64,000 nt of DNA from JAWWOL01 sp963797535 (lineage in GTDB: Bacteria; Actinomycetota; Actinomycetes; JAWWOL01): positions 434,001 through 498,000 of the forward strand of contig CAWCPQ010000001.1 of the NCBI GenBank assembly GCA_963797535.1. Direction: 5' to 3'. The translations under genes and the position numbers were made by a program. Below are positions 8,312 to 17,322 of the stretch, in pieces (position 1 is the stretch's first letter; each line of letters starts with the position of its first letter). The notes under the pieces were generated by a model. The model saw only the letters and a program-made list of their open reading frames with translations, had not been told where the DNA came from and did no database searches.

Positions 8312-8886
8312 TGGGCTTCCTCGACTCGTTGATGGGGCGCAGCAAGCCGGTCAAGTCCAACCTCGACGACCTGTTCGCGCTGCCGACGGCGGCGTTGACG
8401 CTGCAGGCGTCGATGGGGCTGGTCGGCACCGGCGAAGGGGCCGTCTGCTTCAAGGCCGCCGAGGGTGCCGCGTTCTCGAACATGAGCGACGAGGTCCAGC
8501 GTCTGCTCGCCTCCGACGGCGGTCCCGCCGAGCAGGTGAAGGACTCGTACGGCTACACCTGGCTGGTCTGCAGGCACGACCCCGACGACCTGTCCGGCCT
8601 AGTGACCGACCTGCACGCCATCAACTCCTCGCTGGAGGAGGCGGGCTTCGGCCCGGCGTTGCTGTGCTCGGTGGTGGGCTTCACCGGTGACGTCAACGGT
8701 TCGCGGCGCACGCTCGGCATGGTCTACCTCTACAAGCGCGGCACCTTCTACCCGTTCGCCCCCCTGCCGGGTCAGCGTCGCGACAACACCCTCGAGCTCC
8801 AGCTGCGTGGTGTGATCGGCGTCGACCTCAAGATCGAGAAGGACCTGACCCGCTGGTTCCCGGTCTGGGGCGCTCCGGGGCTGTAA
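8311..8886 (+). CDS. pspAB: PspA-associated protein PspAB
   Basis: 191 aa, soluble. It starts MGFLDSLMGRSKP and matches the PspAB family, which accompanies PspA and an HtpX-like protease in actinobacteria. Biochemical role unknown. Start and upstream stop share one base (TGATG), so it is probably coupled to htpX. It converges with nadA with only 9 bp between. Confidence 0.87.
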   Translation: MGFLDSLMGRSKPVKSNLDDLFALPTAALTLQASMGLVGTGEGAVCFKAAEGAAFSNMSDEVQRLLASDGGPAEQVKDSYGYTWLVCRHDPDDLSGLVTDLHAINSSLEEAGFGPALLCSVVGFTGDVNGSRRTLGMVYLYKRGTFYPFAPLPGQRRDNTLELQLRGVIGVDLKIEKDLTRWFPVWGAPGL

Positions 8887-8895
8887 CGACTCTGG

Positions 8896-10086
8896 TCAGG
8901 GCAGCAGCAGCATCTGGTCGAGCGCGGCCTTGGCGTAGGCCGTGGTCTGCTCGTCGACCCGGATCTCGTTGGGGATCGTGCCCTCGACCAACGACTCGAG
9001 CGCCCAGACCAGGTGCGGCAGGTCGATCCGGTTCATCGTCGAGCAGAAGCACACCGTCTTCTCGAGGAACACGATCGTCTTGTCCGGGTGGGCAGCGGCG
9101 AGCCGCTTGACCAGGTTGAGCTCGGTGCCGATCGCCCAGGCTGACCCGGCCGGAGCCGCCTCGATGGTGCGGATGATGAACTCGGTGGACCCGACCAGGT
9201 CGGCAGCGGTGACCACCTCGTGCCGGCACTCGGGGTGTACGAGGACGGTCACGCCCGGCACGGCAGCGCGGGCCGCGTCGACCTGCTCGCGGGAGAATCG
9301 CCCGTGCACCGAGCAGTGCCCGCGCCACAAGATGACCTTGGCGGCCCGCAGGGCCTCGACGGTGTTGCCGCCGAACGGCTTGCGCGGGTCGTACAGCACG
9401 CAGTCGTCGAGGGACAGCCCCAGGTCGAGCACCGCGGTGTTGCGGCCCAGGTGCTGGTCGGGCAGGAACAGCACCTTGTCCCCCTGCTCGAACGCCCAGC
9501 GCATCGCCCGCTCGGCGTTGGAGGACGTGCAGATGGTGCCGCCGTGCTTGCCGGTGAACGCCTTGATGTCGGCGGAGGAGTTCATGTACGACACCGGCAC
9601 CACGCCATCGGCGATGCCCGCGTCCTCGAGTGCCTCCCAGCACTCCTCGACTTGATCGAAGGTCGCCATGTCGGCCATCGAGCAGCCGGCGCCGAGGTCG
9701 GGCAGCACGACGTGCTGGTGGTCGGAGGTGAGGATGTCGGCGGACTCGGCCATGAAGTGCACGCCGCAGAACACGATGTAGTCGGCCTCGGGCCGTTGGG
9801 CCGCCTGCTGGGCCAGCTTGTACGAGTCGCCGGTGACATCGGCGAACTGGATGACCTCGTCGCGCTGGTAGTGGTGGCCGAGGATGAACACGCGTGAGCC
9901 GAGCTTTTCCTTGGCGGCCCGCGCCCTGGCGACCAGCGTGGGGTCGCTCGACGGGGGCAGCTCGCCCGGACAGTCGGTGCCGCGCTCGCTCGACGGGTCG
10001 GACTCGCGGCCGAGCATGAGCAGCAGCGCCGGGCTGGCGGTGACACCGGCCGGCAGGTTCAGGTCGTCGACTATCGCGCTGGTCAC
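8896..10086 (-). CDS. nadA: Quinolinate synthase
   Basis: 396 aa. It condenses iminoaspartate with dihydroxyacetone phosphate to quinolinate in de novo NAD synthesis, using a [4Fe-4S] cluster. Visible motifs: GHHYQRDEVIQFAD, FCGVHFMAES (first cluster Cys), ILWRGHCSVHGRF, VHPECRHEVV and KTVCFCSTMNRIDLPHL. The GTG at 10086 is chosen for the AAGGGA 7 nt upstream and for normal family length; the longer frame is antisense of the kinase gene. No nadB or nadC is adjacent. It diverges from the glycerate kinase gene. Confidence 0.95.
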   Translation of the reverse strand: MTSAIVDDLNLPAGVTASPALLLMLGRESDPSSERGTDCPGELPPSSDPTLVARARAAKEKLGSRVFILGHHYQRDEVIQFADVTGDSYKLAQQAAQRPEADYIVFCGVHFMAESADILTSDHQHVVLPDLGAGCSMADMATFDQVEECWEALEDAGIADGVVPVSYMNSSADIKAFTGKHGGTICTSSNAERAMRWAFEQGDKVLFLPDQHLGRNTAVLDLGLSLDDCVLYDPRKPFGGNTVEALRAAKVILWRGHCSVHGRFSREQVDAARAAVPGVTVLVHPECRHEVVTAADLVGSTEFIIRTIEAAPAGSAWAIGTELNLVKRLAAAHPDKTIVFLEKTVCFCSTMNRIDLPHLVWALESLVEGTIPNEIRVDEQTTAYAKAALDQMLLLP

Positions 10087-10171
10087 GCTGGTTCCCTTCG
10101 GCTGCGAAACACCACCCAACCACGCCAACACCGGGCGGGGCATCTGCAATTCCGTACGGGAAGATGGGCTC

Positions 10172-11300
10172 ATGCGCGTGCTGATCGCCCCCGACTCCTT
10201 CGGCTCCACGCTGACCGCCGTAGAGGCGGCCGAGGGGATCCGGGACGGCTGGCTCTCGGCCGCGCCGGAGGACGAGCTGTCGCTGGCCCCGCTGTCCGAC
10301 GGCGGGCCCGGCTTCGTCGACGTCCTCGAGAGCTCGCTCGGCGGGGACCGGGTCACGCTGACCGTCGAAGGTCCCCTGGCGCATCCGGTCGAGGCGACCT
10401 ACCTGCGGGTCGGTGACACCGCCTACGTCGAGTCGGCACAGGCGTGTGGGCTGCACCTGCTGAGCACGGCCGAGCTCAGCCCGCTGACGGCGACGACGTA
10501 CGGGGTGGGCCAGCTCGTCGCGCATGCTCTCGACGCCGGTGCCGAGCGCATCGTGGTGGGACTCGGCGGCTCGGCCACCAACGACGGTGGCGCAGGCCTG
10601 CTCGCCGCACTGGGTGTCGCCAGGGTGGATGCGTCGGGAGCCAGGGTGGCGCCCGGCGGTGCGCCGTTGATCGACGTCGACCACCTCGTGGTCACCCTGC
10701 ACCCGCGACTCGGCGCACGTGGAGCTGGTCGCCGCCAGCGACGTCATCAACCCCTTGCTGGGTTTTCGCGGGGCCAGCGCCGTCTACGGCCCGCAGAAGG
10801 GCGCCAGCGCATCGGACACCCAGCGGCTGGACACGGCGCTGACGCACTGGGCTGACGTCATGGCCCGCGACCTGCCGGGCAACCCGGACGTCCGCGCGAT
10901 GCCGGGAGCCGGTGCCGCTGGCGGCATGGGGGCCGCTCTGCTGGCGATCGGCGCCACCAGGGTGTCGGGCATCGGTCTCGTATCTGACGCGGTCGGCCTC
11001 GCCGACCAGGTGGCGGCGGCCGAGCTCGTGGTGACCGGCGAGGGGATGTACGACTGGCAGTCGCGGGACGGCAAGGTGATCTCGGGCGTCACGACGCTGG
11101 CGATAGAGAACGGTCTGCCCTGCATCCTGATCGCCGGCCAGGTGGTGGTCGGGCGTCGGCAGACCTCGTCCTCAGGGCTCGACGCGACCTACTCCCTCAG
11201 CGATGCGGCCGGGTCGATCGAGGCCGCGATGGATCAGGCGGGGGACTGGATCCGGTTCGTCGCGGCGGCGGTCGCCCGCGGCTGGTCTGTGCGACCATAG
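10172..11300 (+). pseudogene. Glycerate kinase, interrupted by a +1 frameshift
   Basis: The ATG at 10172 opens MRVLIAPDSFGSTLTAVEAA, the start of the glycerate kinase family that phosphorylates D-glycerate. The first frame carries GLGGSATNDGGAG and runs to about LHPRLGA near 10717. Homology then continues in the next frame from about 10719 (VELVAASDVINPLLG, ASAVYGPQKGA, GAGAAGGMGAALLA, VVTGEGMYDWQS) to TAG at 11298-11300. Removing one base near 10718 (GGCGCA-c-GTGGAG) would give one product of about 375 aa, the family's usual size. The rest is intact, so this is either a recent mutation or a base-calling error. No slippery site is visible. Confidence 0.8.
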
Positions 11301-11377
11301 GAACAAGGAATGTGGTTGCACCCGGCCTGGTTGTCGCGGGTGAAGCCAAAATTTTCAACGGAGCGGGAGCTGCCGAC

Positions 11378-11746
11378 ATGACCCTTCAGGACGAGACCGC
11401 GACGCAGGAAGTCATCACGCCTGCCAGCGTCGTGCTCAGCGACGTCGCCGCCGCCAAGGTGAAGAGCCTGCTCGAGCAGGAAGGCCGGACCGACCTTGCT
11501 CTGCGGGTTGCCGTTCAGCCTGGTGGTTGTTCCGGCCTTCGCTACCAGCTGTTCTTCGACGACCGCTCGCTCGACGGTGACGTCGTCACCGACTTCGGCG
11601 GGGTCAACGTAGTCGTCGACCGGATGAGCAACCCTTACCTCATCGGCGCTTCGGTCGACTTCGTCGACACGATCGAGAAGCAGGGCTTCACCATCGACAA
11701 CCCCAACGCTCAGGGCGGCTGCGCCTGCGGCGAGTCCTTCAGCTAG
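11378..11746 (+). CDS. erpA: Iron-sulfur cluster carrier of the HesB/IscA/ErpA family
   Basis: 122 aa. A-type carrier delivering [Fe-S] clusters to apoproteins. The three conserved cysteines are in GGCSGLRYQ and in the C-terminal GGCACGESF. The ATG at 11378 follows GGGAG at a spacing of about 8; the in-frame extension from 11312 has no such site. A likely client next door is NadA; CtaC and QcrB are more distant possible beneficiaries of iron supply. A strong hairpin follows the gene. Confidence 0.9.
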   Translation: MTLQDETATQEVITPASVVLSDVAAAKVKSLLEQEGRTDLALRVAVQPGGCSGLRYQLFFDDRSLDGDVVTDFGGVNVVVDRMSNPYLIGASVDFVDTIEKQGFTIDNPNAQGGCACGESFS

Positions 11747-11763
11747 GACTGCACCAGCGTCTG

Positions 11764-11797
11764 CTGCCGCGTCCTCACTTGTGTGAGGGCGCGGCAG
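11764..11797. terminator. Bidirectional terminator hairpin
   Basis: CTGCCGCG-T-CCTCAC (11764-11778), loop TTGT, GTGAGG-G-CGCGGCAG (11783-11797): 15 pairs including one T-G wobble. It lies between the convergent erpA and glycosyltransferase genes and overlaps the last codons of the latter. Confidence 0.7.
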
Positions 11798-13238
11798 TCT
11801 GCGTTTCCGCACCCGCCGGCGCCAGGCTGATCCCGCTCCGTACGAACAGCACGGCGTTGGCGTCGCTCCACACGGGTTTCATCGTCGCGCGGGTGCAGCT
11901 GGTGACCCCCGGCAGTGCCGAGAACCGGCCGTCGCGGGTGAGCAGCACCGCGTCCGCCCCCGCGATCTGCGCGCAAACCTGCACCGGGGTGAGGTTGCCG
12001 GCGGCGATGCGCACCTGCGACGTGTCGACCAGCGGGCCGGCGACGGAGCGGTCCGCCGCGGTCGCCAGCACCTGGTCGTCGGTCACGACGACGGCGTCGG
12101 CCGGCAGTCGGTGCAGTGCCTGCGCTGCCGGGTTGTTCTCGATCGTCTCGCGGGCCGGGCTGGTCAGCCGATCGGCCGCCGACCCGACCAGGCACAGCGC
12201 GATCAGGCCCACCACCGCCAGGTCGAGGCGCTTGCGCTGCAGCACCCGGCTCAGCTCGAGCACGATCAGCAGCGCGGCGGGTGGCACGGCCAGGACGAGG
12301 TGATGGGTGAACAGCGGGACGTGCACCAGCAGGAACAGTCCGGTGCCGGCGAACCACGCCACGAGCAAGGTCCGCTCGCGGTCCCGGTGCCGGATGATCT
12401 CGGCCGCGGCGCAGGCCCCGACGAGCAGGAAGGCGCACGTGCCCGGAGCATTGAGCGCTGTCGAGACGTTCGCCTTCAGCCCTCCGACGAAGCTCTGCGA
12501 CCTCACGTGCAGCCCGACAGCCTCGGTCCACAGCTCGCCGCCGTGCCAGAACCCGGCGCCGATCGCCACCATGACGACCGCTGCCGACGCGACGAACCCG
12601 CCGATCTCTGCCGCGGCACGGCGTCTGCTGTTGGTCAGCAGTGCCGCGACGATGGGGACGACGACCATCGGGGCGACCAGCAGCTTGACCATCAGCGCCA
12701 GCCCGAACAGCGCGCCGGCTGCGCAGGTACGGGCCAGCTGCCGCCGCTCGTCCGGCAGCCGCGGCGCCAGCGTCGGGACCAGCGCGCACATCGCCAGCGC
12801 CAGGGCCGGGATGTCGGCCTGCAGGGCAGCGGCGGTAGAGGAGTACTCGGGCGAGGCGGCGACCAGGATCGCCGCGAGCGCCGCCAGCCGGGGCGAGGTG
12901 TAGACACGGCCGATCCGCCAGACCGCGTAGAGCCCCAGCAACCCGAACATCATGATCCACAGCCGGCCGCCGGTGATGCCGCCGGCGAGCCAGCCCGGCA
13001 GGGCGAGGTAGGGCCACAGCGGGGGCTGCGACGTGAACACGTCCGAGACGAGCGGGCGCCCCGAGGAGACCAGTCGCAGGGTCTGCGAGTAGACGCCCTC
13101 GTCGTAGTCGAGCCGGGTCCACAGCCCGCCGACCCAGGTGAGCAGGACGAGCGCGAGCCCGCCGGCGAGAGTCCATCGGGGGGCTCGGGTCACGGGCGCA
13201 ACGCTACTGGAGGGTTCGGGACGCACGACGAGTAGCAT
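11775..13238 (-). CDS. GT-C type membrane glycosyltransferase
   Basis: 487 aa with about 10-11 hydrophobic segments, the fold of ArnT/PMT family enzymes that use polyprenyl-phosphate sugars outside the membrane. Near the N-terminus DYDEGVYSQ (about 44-52) gives the acidic pair of the first outer loop, followed by SQPPLWPYLALPGW, both typical of this family. The C-terminal 110 residues are soluble (DAVVVTDDQVLAT, VLLTRDGRFSALPG). Acceptor unknown. The ATG at 13238 is used; a GTG at 13193 (start MTRAPRW) is an alternative, and neither has a clear ribosome site. It diverges from the PfkB kinase with 46 bp between. Confidence 0.8.
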   Translation of the reverse strand: MLLVVRPEPSSSVAPVTRAPRWTLAGGLALVLLTWVGGLWTRLDYDEGVYSQTLRLVSSGRPLVSDVFTSQPPLWPYLALPGWLAGGITGGRLWIMMFGLLGLYAVWRIGRVYTSPRLAALAAILVAASPEYSSTAAALQADIPALALAMCALVPTLAPRLPDERRQLARTCAAGALFGLALMVKLLVAPMVVVPIVAALLTNSRRRAAAEIGGFVASAAVVMVAIGAGFWHGGELWTEAVGLHVRSQSFVGGLKANVSTALNAPGTCAFLLVGACAAAEIIRHRDRERTLLVAWFAGTGLFLLVHVPLFTHHLVLAVPPAALLIVLELSRVLQRKRLDLAVVGLIALCLVGSAADRLTSPARETIENNPAAQALHRLPADAVVVTDDQVLATAADRSVAGPLVDTSQVRIAAGNLTPVQVCAQIAGADAVLLTRDGRFSALPGVTSCTRATMKPVWSDANAVLFVRSGISLAPAGAETQTAAPSHK

Positions 13239-13284
13239 CAGCGGGTCGGCGATGCGAGGTCGCCCCACCCCCGCAGGAGCACGC

Positions 13285-14265
13285 GTGCGCGTCGTCGTGA
13301 CCGGTTCGTTCGCCACCGACCATCTGATGACCTTCCCCGGCCGGTTCGCGGACCAGCTGCTGCCCGACCAGCTGCACCGGGTCTCCCTGTCGTTCCTGGT
13401 GGACCACCTCGACATCCGGCGCGGCGGCATCGCGGCCAACATCGCGTTCGGCATGGCGGCGCTCGGCGAGACCCCCGTACTCCTGGCAGCAGCCGGTATG
13501 GACTGCGCGGAGTACCGCGGCTGGCTCGACGACCACGGCGTCGACACGGCGTCGTTGTACGTCTCCACCACCGCCCACACGGCTCGTTTCCTGTGCACCA
13601 CGGACCTCGACAACAACCAGATCGCGTCGTTCTACTCGGGCGCGATGTCGGAGGCCCGCGAGATCGACCTGCGCCCGGTGGTCGAGCGCCTCGGCAGCGT
13701 CGACCTGGTCCTGGTCGGTGCCAACGACCCCGAGGGCATGCTGCGGCACACCCGCGAGGCTCGCGAGCTGGGCATCCCGTTCGCGGCCGACCCGTCCCAG
13801 CAGCTGGCCCGCATGGAGGGCCCCGAGATCCGCCAGCTCGTCGAGGGTGCGCGCTACCTGTTCACCAACGACTACGAGCAGGGCCTGATCATCAGCAAGA
13901 CCGGCTGGACGCAGGAGGAGATCCTCGACCGGGTCGACGTCTGGGTGGCCACCCACGGTGCCAAGGGCAGCGTCATCCACCAGCGCGGCCATGAGGACGT
14001 CCAGGTCGCCGTGGCGCGCGAGCAGCGCATCGCCGACCCGACCGGCGTCGGCGACGCGTTCCGGGCCGGCTTCCTCACCGGTGTGGCGTGGGGCCTCGGC
14101 CTCGAGCGCGCCGCCCAGGTCGGCTCGTTGCTGGCGACGTACGTGCTCGAGACCGTGGGGACCCAGGAGTACGAGCTCGTCCGCTCGGACTTCGTGGCCC
14201 GCTTCGCCGAGTCCTACGGCGACGAGGCCGCTGCCGACGTGCGCGAGCACCTCAGCGTCGGCTGA
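13285..14265 (+). CDS. PfkB-family carbohydrate kinase
   Basis: 326 aa. Ribokinase-like fold. RRGGIAANIAFGMAALGE is the N-terminal signature and DPTGVGDAFRAGF the C-terminal one, holding the catalytic Asp and the anion hole. Overall length and pattern resemble actinobacterial adenosine/sugar kinases, but the substrate cannot be assigned. The GTG at 13285 has AGGAG 5-6 nt upstream. Its end overlaps the convergent NAD(P)-binding gene by 14 bp. Confidence 0.85.
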   Translation: MRVVVTGSFATDHLMTFPGRFADQLLPDQLHRVSLSFLVDHLDIRRGGIAANIAFGMAALGETPVLLAAAGMDCAEYRGWLDDHGVDTASLYVSTTAHTARFLCTTDLDNNQIASFYSGAMSEAREIDLRPVVERLGSVDLVLVGANDPEGMLRHTREARELGIPFAADPSQQLARMEGPEIRQLVEGARYLFTNDYEQGLIISKTGWTQEEILDRVDVWVATHGAKGSVIHQRGHEDVQVAVAREQRIADPTGVGDAFRAGFLTGVAWGLGLERAAQVGSLLATYVLETVGTQEYELVRSDFVARFAESYGDEAAADVREHLSVG

Positions 14266-14992
14266 GCCAGTCCTCGAAGGTCGTCGTGCCCAGACGGGCG
14301 CCGGGGCCGGGCAGCAGCACGTTGCCGGCCATGTGCACCCCGAGCATCCCGTCCCAGCCGGGCACGAGCCGGACCCGGGCGCCGGTGGCCGCCACGGTCC
14401 GGCGTGCCATGTCGAACAAGTCCTCGGTCTTGGGGCCGGCCAGCTCCGGTGCGCGTCCCTGCGGCGGCCCGACGGCTACCTCGGCCAGGTAGGCGCCGAC
14501 GTCGGCCGCCGCGACCGGCTGCACGAGGGCGGGAGCGACGATGGCGACCCCGTCCACCGTCGACCACTCGACCACCTGCTCGGCGAACTCGAGGAACTGG
14601 GTGGCCCGTACGACAGTCACCGGGACCGGCCCGGTCAGCGCGGTCGCCTCCTGCTCGAGCTTGCCGGCGTAGTGCGGCTGCTCGGGCGTGCGGTCGACTC
14701 CCACGATGGACAGCACGACGTGGTGCCCGATGCCGGCCGCGGCCTCAGCGGTGATGAGGTTGCGGGTCGCCGTACCGAAGAACTCCGTGGTCTCCGCCGC
14801 CGTCTGTGCGCCGGTGGTGGTGACATCGACGACCGCGTCGACCTGCGACAGCCCGGCGTCGAGCCCGTCGCCGGTGACGGCGTCGAAGCCCAGCGACCGG
14901 GCCAGTACCACGGGTTCGTGACCGGCGGCGGTCAGCGCGCTGACCACGTGGCGACCGACGAGACCGGTGCCGCCGACGACTGCTACTCGCAT
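14252..14992 (-). CDS. NAD(P)H-binding NmrA-like protein
   Basis: 246 aa. It starts MRVAVVGGTGLVGRHVV, the dinucleotide-binding loop of atypical short-chain dehydrogenases. The classical YxxxK catalytic pair is not evident; HYAGKLEQE may hold a related Tyr/Lys. Such proteins act as reductases or redox sensors. The ATG at 14992 is preceded by GAGGAGG. It is the third gene after the cysteine desulfurase and TusA-like genes with an 11-bp gap, which suggests a link to sulfur transfer, but there is no direct evidence for its substrate. Confidence 0.82.
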   Translation of the reverse strand: MRVAVVGGTGLVGRHVVSALTAAGHEPVVLARSLGFDAVTGDGLDAGLSQVDAVVDVTTTGAQTAAETTEFFGTATRNLITAEAAAGIGHHVVLSIVGVDRTPEQPHYAGKLEQEATALTGPVPVTVVRATQFLEFAEQVVEWSTVDGVAIVAPALVQPVAAADVGAYLAEVAVGPPQGRAPELAGPKTEDLFDMARRTVAATGARVRLVPGWDGMLGVHMAGNVLLPGPGARLGTTTFEDWLSRR

Positions 14993-15002
14993 GCGTTCCT
15001 CC

Positions 15003-15236
15003 TCAGGACTTTCGTTGTACGAGGTACTCCTGGCCGCCGGTGTCGAGCGCTGTCGCACCGAGGTAGACGTGCCCGCGCATCCGGCACCAGGCCGGGATGT
15101 CGGTGGCAGCGGCCGGGTCGTCCGCCAGCACGGCGAGCGTCTCGCCGTCGGCGATCCCGGCGATGGCCCTGGCCAGGTCGATCACCGGCAGCGGGCACCG
15201 CTTGCCCCTGGAGTCGATCGTGAGCACGGCACTCAC
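15003..15236 (-). CDS. tusA: TusA-family sulfurtransferase
   Basis: 77 aa. The family motif RCPLPVIDLARAI (Cys at about 14) carries the persulfide; a second Cys lies in IPAWCRMRGH. These proteins take sulfur from a cysteine desulfurase and pass it on, for example to molybdenum cofactor or thiolated tRNA. The GTG at 15236 overlaps the cysteine desulfurase stop by 4 bp (GTGA), so the two are translationally coupled and probably form a donor-acceptor pair. Confidence 0.87.
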   Translation of the reverse strand: MSAVLTIDSRGKRCPLPVIDLARAIAGIADGETLAVLADDPAAATDIPAWCRMRGHVYLGATALDTGGQEYLVQRKS

Positions 15237-16399
15237 AACCCGGCCGCCCCGGCCTCGGCCCGCAGTCGTTCGACCGTCCCTGGCAGCACCGACAGAAACC
15301 GGTCGACGTCAGCCGGGGTGGTGGTGCGCGACAGCGAGACCCGGATGTTGCCGTGGGTGAGGACACCCATCGCCTCGAGCACGTGGCTGGGCGTGAGCGT
15401 GCTGGCGGTGCACGACGAGCCGGACGACACCTCGAAGCCTGCTGCGTCCAGCGCACCGAGCAGCGCCTCACCGTTGACGTAGAGGCAGGAGAACGTCACG
15501 AGGTGGGGGAGCCGCTGGTCGGGGTCGCCGACGACCTCGACGTCGGGGACCAGTCGCGGCAGCTCGGTCCGGATCCGGTGGACGAGCGCGCGGTCCCGCT
15601 CGGCGGCGGTCTCCCGCTCGCTCGCCACGGCGTCCAGGGCCGCCACCGCGGCGACGATGGCTGGCACGTTCTCGAAGCCCGGCACCCGCCTGTTCTCGCG
15701 CTCGTCGTACGGGAGCGGCGAACGCCAGCGGGTGCCCTTGCGCACCACCAGCACGCCCACGCCGGCCGGACCGCCCCACTTGTGGGCGCTGGCGGTCAGC
15801 ACGGCGACGCCGAGTGCCGATGCGTCGACGGGCAGCCGCCCCACCGACTGAGCGGCGTCGGCGAGGAGTGGGACGCCCGCAGCGGCGCAGGCGGCGGCGA
15901 CCTCGGCGACGGGCTGCAGCGTGCCCACCTCGTGGTTGGCGGTCTGCAGAAAGGCAGCTGCCGTGTCCGCGTGCAGCGCCTCAGTGAACCCAGCAGCGTG
16001 GACGCGGCCGGTCCGGTCGACGGCGACCAGCGTCGTGTCAGCCTCGGCGTACTCCAGTGCGTGCAGCACGGACGAGTGCTCGACCGCGGAGGCGACGACG
16101 TGCTGGCCAATCCTGCGCCGGCCGCCGAGGACCCCGAGAACGCCCACCGTCACGGCCTGGGTGCCGCTGGTGGTGAAGAAGACTTCGTCCGGTCGCACGC
16201 CGAGGTGGGTCGCCATCGAGGACCGCGCCGCGTCGAGGAGCTGGCGGCTGCGACGGGCCGACCCGTACAACCTGGCGGGGTCGGACCAGCCGTCATCGAG
16301 GGCGCTGCGCAGGGCCTCGCGGGCTGCCGGGTGCAGCGCCTCGGTGGACGCGGCGTCGAGGTAGGTCAACGGTCGGCGATCCTCTCCGGAGGTCTGCAT
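15233..16399 (-). CDS. Cysteine desulfurase (class V aminotransferase)
   Basis: 388 aa PLP enzyme that takes sulfur from cysteine as a persulfide. TYLDAASTEALHP opens the domain; TANHEVGTLQPV, LLADAAQSVGRLPVD and SAHKWGGPAGVG (PLP Lys) follow; the active Cys is in SSGSSCTAS, the short-loop arrangement of IscS-like enzymes. The ATG at 16399 has no clear ribosome site. No iscU/sufU is adjacent; the coupled TusA-like gene suggests it feeds tRNA or cofactor thiolation rather than being the main Fe-S donor. It diverges from ctaC. Confidence 0.9.
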   Translation of the reverse strand: MQTSGEDRRPLTYLDAASTEALHPAAREALRSALDDGWSDPARLYGSARRSRQLLDAARSSMATHLGVRPDEVFFTTSGTQAVTVGVLGVLGGRRRIGQHVVASAVEHSSVLHALEYAEADTTLVAVDRTGRVHAAGFTEALHADTAAAFLQTANHEVGTLQPVAEVAAACAAAGVPLLADAAQSVGRLPVDASALGVAVLTASAHKWGGPAGVGVLVVRKGTRWRSPLPYDERENRRVPGFENVPAIVAAVAALDAVASERETAAERDRALVHRIRTELPRLVPDVEVVGDPDQRLPHLVTFSCLYVNGEALLGALDAAGFEVSSGSSCTASTLTPSHVLEAMGVLTHGNIRVSLSRTTTPADVDRFLSVLPGTVERLRAEAGAAGL

Positions 16400-16465
16400 G
16401 AGAAACGGTTGGGGACACGCTGTCGTCGGTGCCCCCCACGAGGGGTGGCGGCTGGGGCCCTGCGT

Positions 16466-16471
16466 TAGTCT
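16466..16471 (+). promoter_or_regulatory. Probable -10 box of the ctaC-ctaD-ctaF operon
   Basis: TAGTCT, about 45 nt before the ctaC GTG, with GGAAGG as the ribosome site in the leader. It lies in the 116-bp region shared with the divergent cysteine desulfurase. Confidence 0.4.
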
Positions 16472-16515
16472 TGCCCGGCAACCGAACATACGCATCGTTC
16501 GTCGGAAGGCGACAC

Positions 16516-17322
16516 GTGAGTCACGCTCCGTCCCGCTGGTCGCGCCGCCTGCGCATGCCCGCCCTCATGGGCGTGCTGCTGCTGGCTGCCACCGGCTGCT
16601 CGAAGAACGACGTTCCGCGGTTCGGCTTCCCCAAGCCGATCACTGTCCAGGGCACCCGGGTGCTCTCGCTGTGGCAGGGCTCGGTCGTCGCGGCGCTGGT
16701 CGTCGGCATCTTCGTGTGGGGCCTGATCTTCTGGTGCGTCATCGCCTACCGCAAGACCAGCGACGAGCTTCCCCGCCAGGTGCGCTACAACTTCCCGATC
16801 GAGATCCTCTACACCGTGATGCCGCTGGTGATCATCGGCGTGCTCTTCTACTACACGGCCGTCATCGAGAACTACGAGGACAAGGACACACCGCATCCCG
16901 GCCTGACGATCGGCGTCATCGGCTACAAGTGGAACTGGCAGTTCAACTACTCCAGCGTCACGCCGACTGCCGTCTCGGTCAACGGCCGCGAGGGTGAGCC
17001 GCCCGAGCTCGTCCTGCCCACCGACACCAAGATCCGGTTCATCCTCAGCTCGCCCGACGTCATTCACTCGTTCTGGGTGCCGTCGTTCCTGTTCAAGCGC
17101 GACGTCATCCCCGGCCGGGACAACCAGTTCGAGCTGACGATCACCAAGCCGGGGGAGTACGTCGGGCGCTGCGCGGAGTTCTGCGGCGTCGACCATGACC
17201 GGATGGGTTTCCAGGTCCGCGTGCTGGACAAGGCTGACTTCGCCACCTGGCTCGCCGCCGCGCAGAAGTCCGCCACCGGTGTCTCGCCACACGCCGCGCT
17301 TGCCGCTGGGAGCAACAAGTGA
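16516..17322 (+). CDS. ctaC: Cytochrome c oxidase subunit II
   Basis: 268 aa. It carries the CuA centre that receives electrons from the diheme QcrC in the bc1-aa3 supercomplex. The signal peptide ends in a lipobox LLAATGC; two membrane helices lie at about 48-70 and 92-112; the CuA site is CAEFCGVDHDRMGF with a more distal His in PDVIHSFWVPS. The GTG at 16516 has GGAAGG 6 nt upstream. It overlaps ctaD by 4 bp (GTGA). Confidence 0.95.
   Translation: MSHAPSRWSRRLRMPALMGVLLLAATGCSKNDVPRFGFPKPITVQGTRVLSLWQGSVVAALVVGIFVWGLIFWCVIAYRKTSDELPRQVRYNFPIEILYTVMPLVIIGVLFYYTAVIENYEDKDTPHPGLTIGVIGYKWNWQFNYSSVTPTAVSVNGREGEPPELVLPTDTKIRFILSSPDVIHSFWVPSFLFKRDVIPGRDNQFELTITKPGEYVGRCAEFCGVDHDRMGFQVRVLDKADFATWLAAAQKSATGVSPHAALAAGSNK

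Noticed and set aside
10700..10740. Programmed frameshift in the glycerate kinase gene
   Set aside because: No slippery heptamer, stop codon or downstream stimulatory structure is evident at the junction, and this family is not known for recoding.
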